DNA from: Chloroflexota bacterium
GTDB taxonomy: Bacteria; Chloroflexota; Dehalococcoidia; Tepidiformales; Tepidiformaceae
DNA length: 9,555 nucleotides
Assembly (NCBI GenBank): GCA_021823905.1
Contig: JAKALX010000118.1
Span: 1 to 9,555 of the forward strand
Reading direction: 5' to 3'
Of the stretch, positions 6,460-9,555 are shown piece by piece. A model generated the notes under the pieces. That model had not been told where the DNA came from. It saw only the letters and a list, made by a program, of their open reading frames with translations, and made no database searches. Position 1 is the first letter of the stretch, and the number at the start of each line of letters is the position of its first letter. The translations under genes and the position numbers were made by a program.

Positions 6460-7166
6460 TGTGGGTAGCTCCCGAGATCGAAGAACTGGTTCATCTGGAT
6501 GAGGCTGTTGGTGAGCATCAGGACGCCCACACCCACGACCAGCAGCCCGCTCAGCGCCGGGACAACGCGGCGCACTCGATGCTGGCGCTTGAGCCAGGCC
6601 GAGATCGGGTCGGCGGCGAGCGCGACCACCAGGAACGGGATCCCCAGGCCAGCGGAATACGCCGCTAGCAGCACCGCGACGCCGCCGACGGAGCCCTCCG
6701 TCATCGCCAGGCCGATGATTCCCCCGAGGACTGGTCCTATGCAGGGCGTCCAGCCAGCGGCGAACGTTACGCCGACAACAAAGGAGCGCGGGTAGCCCGG
6801 GCGGGCGGTCCCGGCGTCCATTCCGTACTGCCGCTCCATGAAGGGGATGGTGATCACGCCGAGGAGGTGCAACCCCATGAAGACGAGCACGGCGCCGGCC
6901 AGTTCGCGAAGGTAGCGGGCGTTCTCAACCAGCAGGAAGCCGAGCGCGCCAACCGACGTCCAAAACGTGATGAACACGAACGAGAAGCCCGCCACGAAGA
7001 GCACGGCATGCAGGATGGTCGTGCGCCTGCCCGACTCGCCGGGCGCCGACGAGATGTTCACCATGTGGCCCAGGTACACGGGCACCAATGGCAGAACGCA
7101 AGGCGAGGCGAATGACAGCAGTCCCGCTGCGAACGCCACAAGGATGGTGACGTTGTCTCCGTCCAT
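6456..7166 (-). CDS. ccdA: Cytochrome c biogenesis protein CcdA (transmembrane thiol-disulfide electron carrier)
   Basis: CcdA passes electrons from cytoplasmic thioredoxin across the membrane to extracytoplasmic thiol proteins such as ResA. The 236-residue protein has about six hydrophobic helices arranged as two related halves. Each half carries one redox cysteine in its conserved context: Cys23 in FASPCVLPLVPVYLG and Cys142 in AAGWTPCIGPVLGGI. Length is normal for the family. ATG 7164-7166 has AAGGGGG a few bases upstream. It is the first gene of the minus-strand cluster and overlaps the PCYCGC gene by 4 nt. It lies separate from and convergent with the resB-ccsA-resA operon it is expected to serve, so the two arms have separate promoters. 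Confidence 0.97.
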   Translation of the reverse strand: MDGDNVTILVAFAAGLLSFASPCVLPLVPVYLGHMVNISSAPGESGRRTTILHAVLFVAGFSFVFITFWTSVGALGFLLVENARYLRELAGAVLVFMGLHLLGVITIPFMERQYGMDAGTARPGYPRSFVVGVTFAAGWTPCIGPVLGGIIGLAMTEGSVGGVAVLLAAYSAGLGIPFLVVALAADPISAWLKRQHRVRRVVPALSGLLVVGVGVLMLTNSLIQMNQFFDLGSYPQ

Positions 7167-7188
7167 CGATCCCCCTTCGGCGATGCCC

Positions 7189-7207
7189 GCGGGCTGTCGC
7201 AGCCCGC
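7189..7207 (-). promoter_or_regulatory. Small perfect hairpin in the ccdA leader
   Basis: GCGGGCT and AGCCCGC pair perfectly around a 5-nt loop, 22 bp upstream of the ccdA ATG. The Shine-Dalgarno AAGGGGG is left outside the stem. It could be a leader hairpin or mRNA-stabilising element, or chance in GC-rich DNA. Confidence 0.25.
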
Positions 7208-7330
7208 AGCCGGAAGCTGTAGCTCAAGGTACTACCCACGGACTTTTCGAAGACGTACTGATGGGCCCAGAAAAGGCACGACACACCGCTCCCGGGTATG
7301 CATCTCGCGGTAGATCCCGATCGCGAAAAC

Positions 7331-7345
7331 GCCGCCCGAGGCGGC
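7331..7345 (-). terminator. Short GC-rich hairpin followed by a T-run, second terminator
   Basis: On the minus strand GCCGCC-TCG-GGCGGC is followed directly by GTTTTC. The 6-bp all-GC stem plus four T residues fits a compact intrinsic terminator downstream of the 88-aa gene, and it would insulate ccdA from it. Confidence 0.45.
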
Positions 7346-7394
7346 TCTGGCCGGCGCAGCAGACGACGGCGCCAGCCGGCGATGAAGCCGGGAA

Positions 7395-7434
7395 ATCCGG
7401 AGCCGTTCCACTGCGCGGCGGAACGGCTCCGGAT
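7395..7434 (-). terminator. Strong 15-bp hairpin just after the 88-aa membrane protein gene
   Basis: ATCCGGAGCCGTTCC (7395-7409) is exactly complementary to GGAACGGCTCCGGAT (7420-7434) across a 10-nt loop. It starts 6 bp after the stop codon of the minus-strand gene at 7440-7706 and is followed on that strand by TT then CCC. A terminator or mRNA 3' end is the likeliest role; the U-run is short. Confidence 0.65.
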
Positions 7435-7439
7435 CGTCG

Positions 7440-7706
7440 TCAGACGGGCAGGTGATAGGACCCGGCTCCCACGTCGGTGGTCCGTTCCGGCTCGCGGCCC
7501 TCCAGCATGGCGCCCGCCGTTTTCGCCGCCGTGTCCGCCAGGGTGCGCCTGAGCGCAACGTTCACGCTGCCCGGCTCCGAAACCGCTGGCTTGATGTGGA
7601 AGACCACGGCCAACCCGAGCACGGCAACAACGAGGCCGACGATCGGCAGCCCGATGTCGAGCGAGATGAGGATGACGGAGACGATGTCACGATCGAGAGA
7701 GAACAT
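7440..7706 (-). CDS. Small single-helix membrane protein of unknown function
   Basis: The 88-residue product has one hydrophobic segment at about 10-37 (VSVILISLDIGLPIVGLVVA and following) and a polar C-terminal half with an alanine-rich helical stretch about 47-70. I do not recognise a family. The gene looks real: AAGGAGAG lies about 6-8 nt upstream of ATG 7704-7706, codon third positions are mostly G/C, and a perfect 15-bp hairpin follows 6 bp after the stop. It appears monocistronic, cut off from ccdA by two terminator-like hairpins, and divergent from the membrane protein gene at 8190. Confidence 0.7.
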   Translation of the reverse strand: MFSLDRDIVSVILISLDIGLPIVGLVVAVLGLAVVFHIKPAVSEPGSVNVALRRTLADTAAKTAGAMLEGREPERTTDVGAGSYHLPV

Positions 7707-8189
7707 TGCCGACTCTCCTTCCGGAATGGACGTTCGTCCTCTTCCCGAGCACTCCTACAGTCTCGTCAGTGGAGGCCCCGTGGCGCGCGGCACGTTCCTG
7801 TCGTGTTCCGAGGACGGACGTGCCAATTCCACTGATCGAGCGTGGCATCGCACCGCACGTTCCGCTTCCAGCGCCGGTCCGCCGGCGCCAGTTGAGGAAC
7901 CGCCTCCATTGGGACGCGAACAGGAGAGACCGCCGAACGGGGACGTGGCGGCCGCCGGCGCTGCGGCAGAATCGTCGTCCGGCCCCGGTTGAGTGCGAGC
8001 GGACGATTACGAACATGGCCGACGGGGCCGGAATCCGGCGCGCATGGTACGGCCGTGGCACTCGCGGGTCTCCGGCGGCGCTCCGATTTGGTACGAGCGC
8101 ACGCCAAGGATGACATGCGCGGGCGATGGTTGACCCGCTGGCCGAACCGTAGCCTCAACCACGGAGAGGTCGAAGGAAAGGATGCTGAG
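7707..8189. other. Divergent intergenic region without a supported gene
   Basis: This 483-bp stretch separates two small membrane protein genes on opposite strands. Open frames cross it on both strands, but none combines a ribosome binding site with third-position G/C bias. I see no RNA gene. Short inverted repeats occur at 7789-7795/7818-7824 (GGCACGT/ACGTGCC), 7975-7981/8000-8006 (TCGTCCG/CGGACGA) and 8027-8039 (GCCGGA-A-TCCGGC). They are short enough to be chance at this GC content. Promoters for both neighbours are expected here, but I could not place them. Confidence 0.5.
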
Positions 8190-8591
8190 ATGGACGCGCA
8201 AGTCTTCGCGGTCTGGTTCATGCTCCCGGTCATCCTCCTCGTCGAGGCTGTCATCGCACGCGAGCTCTGGGTGGGCGAGACCAAGCATCACTACTCGTTC
8301 GCCGCGCGCGAAGCGGTCGGAGCGCTCACGCGGAAGCGAGCCGGCGTCGCGCTGGTCGTGGCCCTCTGGGCATTGTTGACGCTGGCGGCGTGGGCCTACG
8401 AATTCATCGTCGCCGAAGTCGTCCTGTACCTTCTCCTCTTCTCGCTCGGACGCTTGGCGGCGTTGCTGGGGATGCTGGCGTTCCTGGGAGCGCTCGTCTA
8501 CACGCCAGTAGCCTGCTGGCGGCTGATCTGGCGGCTTCGGCATCGCGACCACGAAGCAGCGGCCACCGAACTGCCGCGGCTGGCGAGCTGA
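8190..8591 (+). CDS. Small multi-helix membrane protein of unknown function
   Basis: From ATG 8190 the product has 133 residues with about four hydrophobic segments: about 5-24, 50-70, 72-90 and 93-113. A basic cytoplasmic-looking end (WRLIWRLRHRDHE) follows. I do not recognise a family. The start is chosen because GGAAAGG lies 8 nt upstream and the first helix begins at once. The same frame is open further 5', with an ATG at 8115, but that adds an Arg-rich stretch without a ribosome binding site. A 15-bp imperfect hairpin lies about 85 bp after the stop. Nothing in the context fixes a role. Confidence 0.7.
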   Translation: MDAQVFAVWFMLPVILLVEAVIARELWVGETKHHYSFAAREAVGALTRKRAGVALVVALWALLTLAAWAYEFIVAEVVLYLLLFSLGRLAALLGMLAFLGALVYTPVACWRLIWRLRHRDHEAAATELPRLAS

Positions 8592-8676
8592 CGCAGGACC
8601 GCGATGGGACACGGGACGCGACCGGAAACGTTCTCCTTCCTCCGTGGGAACGCTCGCCTCACGTGCCCGGGCCGAT

Positions 8677-8720
8677 CCGGTGAGGCCGGCCGCCAACGGC
8701 AACGGGGCTGGCCTCACCGG
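8677..8720 (+). terminator. Hairpin downstream of the 133-aa membrane protein gene
   Basis: CCGGTGAGGCCGGCC (8677-8691) pairs with GGCTGGCCTCACCGG (8706-8720) with one mismatch (or G-U) across a 14-nt loop. It lies between two plus-strand genes and has no U-run after it. It is a likely transcript end or stabilising stem rather than a classic intrinsic terminator. Confidence 0.45.
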
Positions 8721-8850
8721 CCTACGCGCACCAAAACGCAGGGCGCGTGCATTCCATCCATGAGACCTCTCGATACCAGCACGTCGAGTGATGCTGGGCC
8801 ACCTCGCGCGGACGTAGACTCTGGTTGAGTCGGGGGAGAGAGGGCACTCG

Positions 8851-9555
8851 ATGCCTATCAGGCTCCGATTCTTGCTGGTTGCCAACGTCTTCCTGGTGGG
8901 ACTGGGAATCGTCGGGTTCGTGGCGATCACCAACCTCGACAGGGCGGCGCAGACGTTCTCGGAAGCCACTCAGCGAGGCATCAACCAGGTCCAGCTTTCG
9001 GACCAGTTGCGGGCGAACATACCCGATCTTCGAACGCTCGAACTCGAGTACGTGATGGCCTCGGACCCGGTCAGCGCGGTGGCACTACGCACCGAGATGG
9101 CAGAACGGCGGAAGAGCCTCCGCCAGGTGATGACCCACTATCACCAGGAAGGCAAGGGAGCCTCGCTGGCGACCTGCGGGAGCTGCCACCACGCCTCGGA
9201 ACACGGCCGGGCGATCGTGGCGAGCTACAGCTCAGCGGCTGCAAACGGCGCGGCGAGCCGGCCGCAGCCGGATCTCAGCGCCGGCTTCCTTCAGGGCAAC
9301 GCCGATCCGCTGCTCGACGGCTGTCTCTCGTGTCACCGGGCGTACCGCCGGTTCATCGACATGCACACCCAGATCGAAACCCTGGCAAGCCAGGGGCAGC
9401 GCGAAGAAGCGCTCGTCAGCTTCCGCAAGTCTACGGCCGGGTATACGGCGCTCCTCGACGAGGCGGAATCCTTTCGGCAGGCCCAGTACAGCCTCGTCCG
9501 CCAGGAGAGCCGCGAAGGCCATACGGCCAGCCTCGTGGCGCGGAACACACTGATC
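8851..9555 (+). CDS. Membrane receptor with diheme c-type helical sensor domain (chemoreceptor or histidine kinase N-terminus, cut by right window edge)
   Basis: The visible 235 residues start with a membrane helix at about 7-27, followed by a long helical extracytoplasmic region of the four-helix-bundle MCP type (helix near 30-70 ending LELEYVMASDP, later helices about 165-225). Two heme c attachment motifs are present: CGSCH at 109-113 and CLSCH at 158-162, with extra histidines nearby (H96, H98, H114, H118). The domain should bind two covalent hemes and could sense redox state, oxygen, NO or another heme ligand. The output domain lies beyond the window, so chemoreceptor, histidine kinase or cyclase cannot be told apart. 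ATG 8851 has GAGAGAGGG upstream. As a c-type protein it would depend on the maturation genes in this window. Confidence 0.88.
   Translation, partial: MPIRLRFLLVANVFLVGLGIVGFVAITNLDRAAQTFSEATQRGINQVQLSDQLRANIPDLRTLELEYVMASDPVSAVALRTEMAERRKSLRQVMTHYHQEGKGASLATCGSCHHASEHGRAIVASYSSAAANGAASRPQPDLSAGFLQGNADPLLDGCLSCHRAYRRFIDMHTQIETLASQGQREEALVSFRKSTAGYTALLDEAESFRQAQYSLVRQESREGHTASLVARNTLI

Noticed and set aside
7789..7824. GGCACGT/ACGTGCC inverted repeat with 22-nt spacer
   Set aside because: Seven-base arms with a long spacer are expected by chance in GC-rich DNA, and they are not placed relative to a clear promoter.
7815..7835. TTGGCAC on the minus strand as a sigma-54 -24 element
   Set aside because: The matching -12 TTGC element is missing at the required spacing.
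1..9555. CRISPR array, insertion sequence, tRNA or rRNA
   Set aside because: I saw no regularly spaced direct repeats, no transposase motifs or terminal inverted repeats, and no tRNA- or rRNA-like sequence.

Overview
The window is GC-rich bacterial DNA, with strong G/C preference at third codon positions in the real genes. It is built around a System II (Ccs/Res) cytochrome c maturation locus. A lipobox lipoprotein, a Tat-exported lipoprotein and ResB/CcsA/CcdA/ResA-type proteins all point to an organism that assembles c-type cytochromes outside the cytoplasmic membrane. The gene set and the divergent sensor-kinase style fit Chloroflexota best. That placement is an inference from gene content; no rRNA or marker gene is present.

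Layout. (1) Bases 1-505, minus strand: the N-terminal part of a membrane sensor protein, probably a GAF-containing histidine kinase, cut by the left edge. (2) Bases 506-873: a divergent intergenic region, less GC-rich, with a perfect 7+7 bp inverted repeat. (3) Bases 874-4925, plus strand: an operon of a membrane-anchored TPR protein, ResB, CcsA (ResC) and a ResA/TlpA-type thioredoxin; the last two junctions are 8-nt overlaps. (4) Bases 4933-7166, minus strand, converging on the operon with a 7-bp gap: CcdA, a Tat lipoprotein with the PCYCGC motif (4-nt overlap with ccdA), and a lipoprotein zinc metallopeptidase whose Shine-Dalgarno lies inside a strong hairpin. (5) Bases 7331-7706, minus strand: two terminator-like hairpins downstream of an 88-aa one-helix membrane protein. 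(6) Bases 7707-8189: an intergenic region with no supported gene. (7) Bases 8190-8591, plus strand: a small multi-helix membrane protein of unknown function. (8) Bases 8851-9555, plus strand, cut by the right edge: a membrane receptor whose extracytoplasmic helical domain carries two CxxCH heme c motifs.

How the parts fit. CcdA would carry reducing equivalents across the membrane to the ResA-like thioredoxin, which reduces apocytochrome CxxCH cysteines. ResB-CcsA would export heme and ligate it. The TPR protein is a candidate apocytochrome chaperone (CcmI/CycH-like role). The PCYCGC lipoprotein, made from the same transcript as CcdA, is a plausible further redox partner. The diheme receptor at the right end would itself be a client of this machinery. 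The least explained parts are this diheme receptor, the CcdA-PCYCGC-metallopeptidase cluster and the hairpin over the metallopeptidase start.
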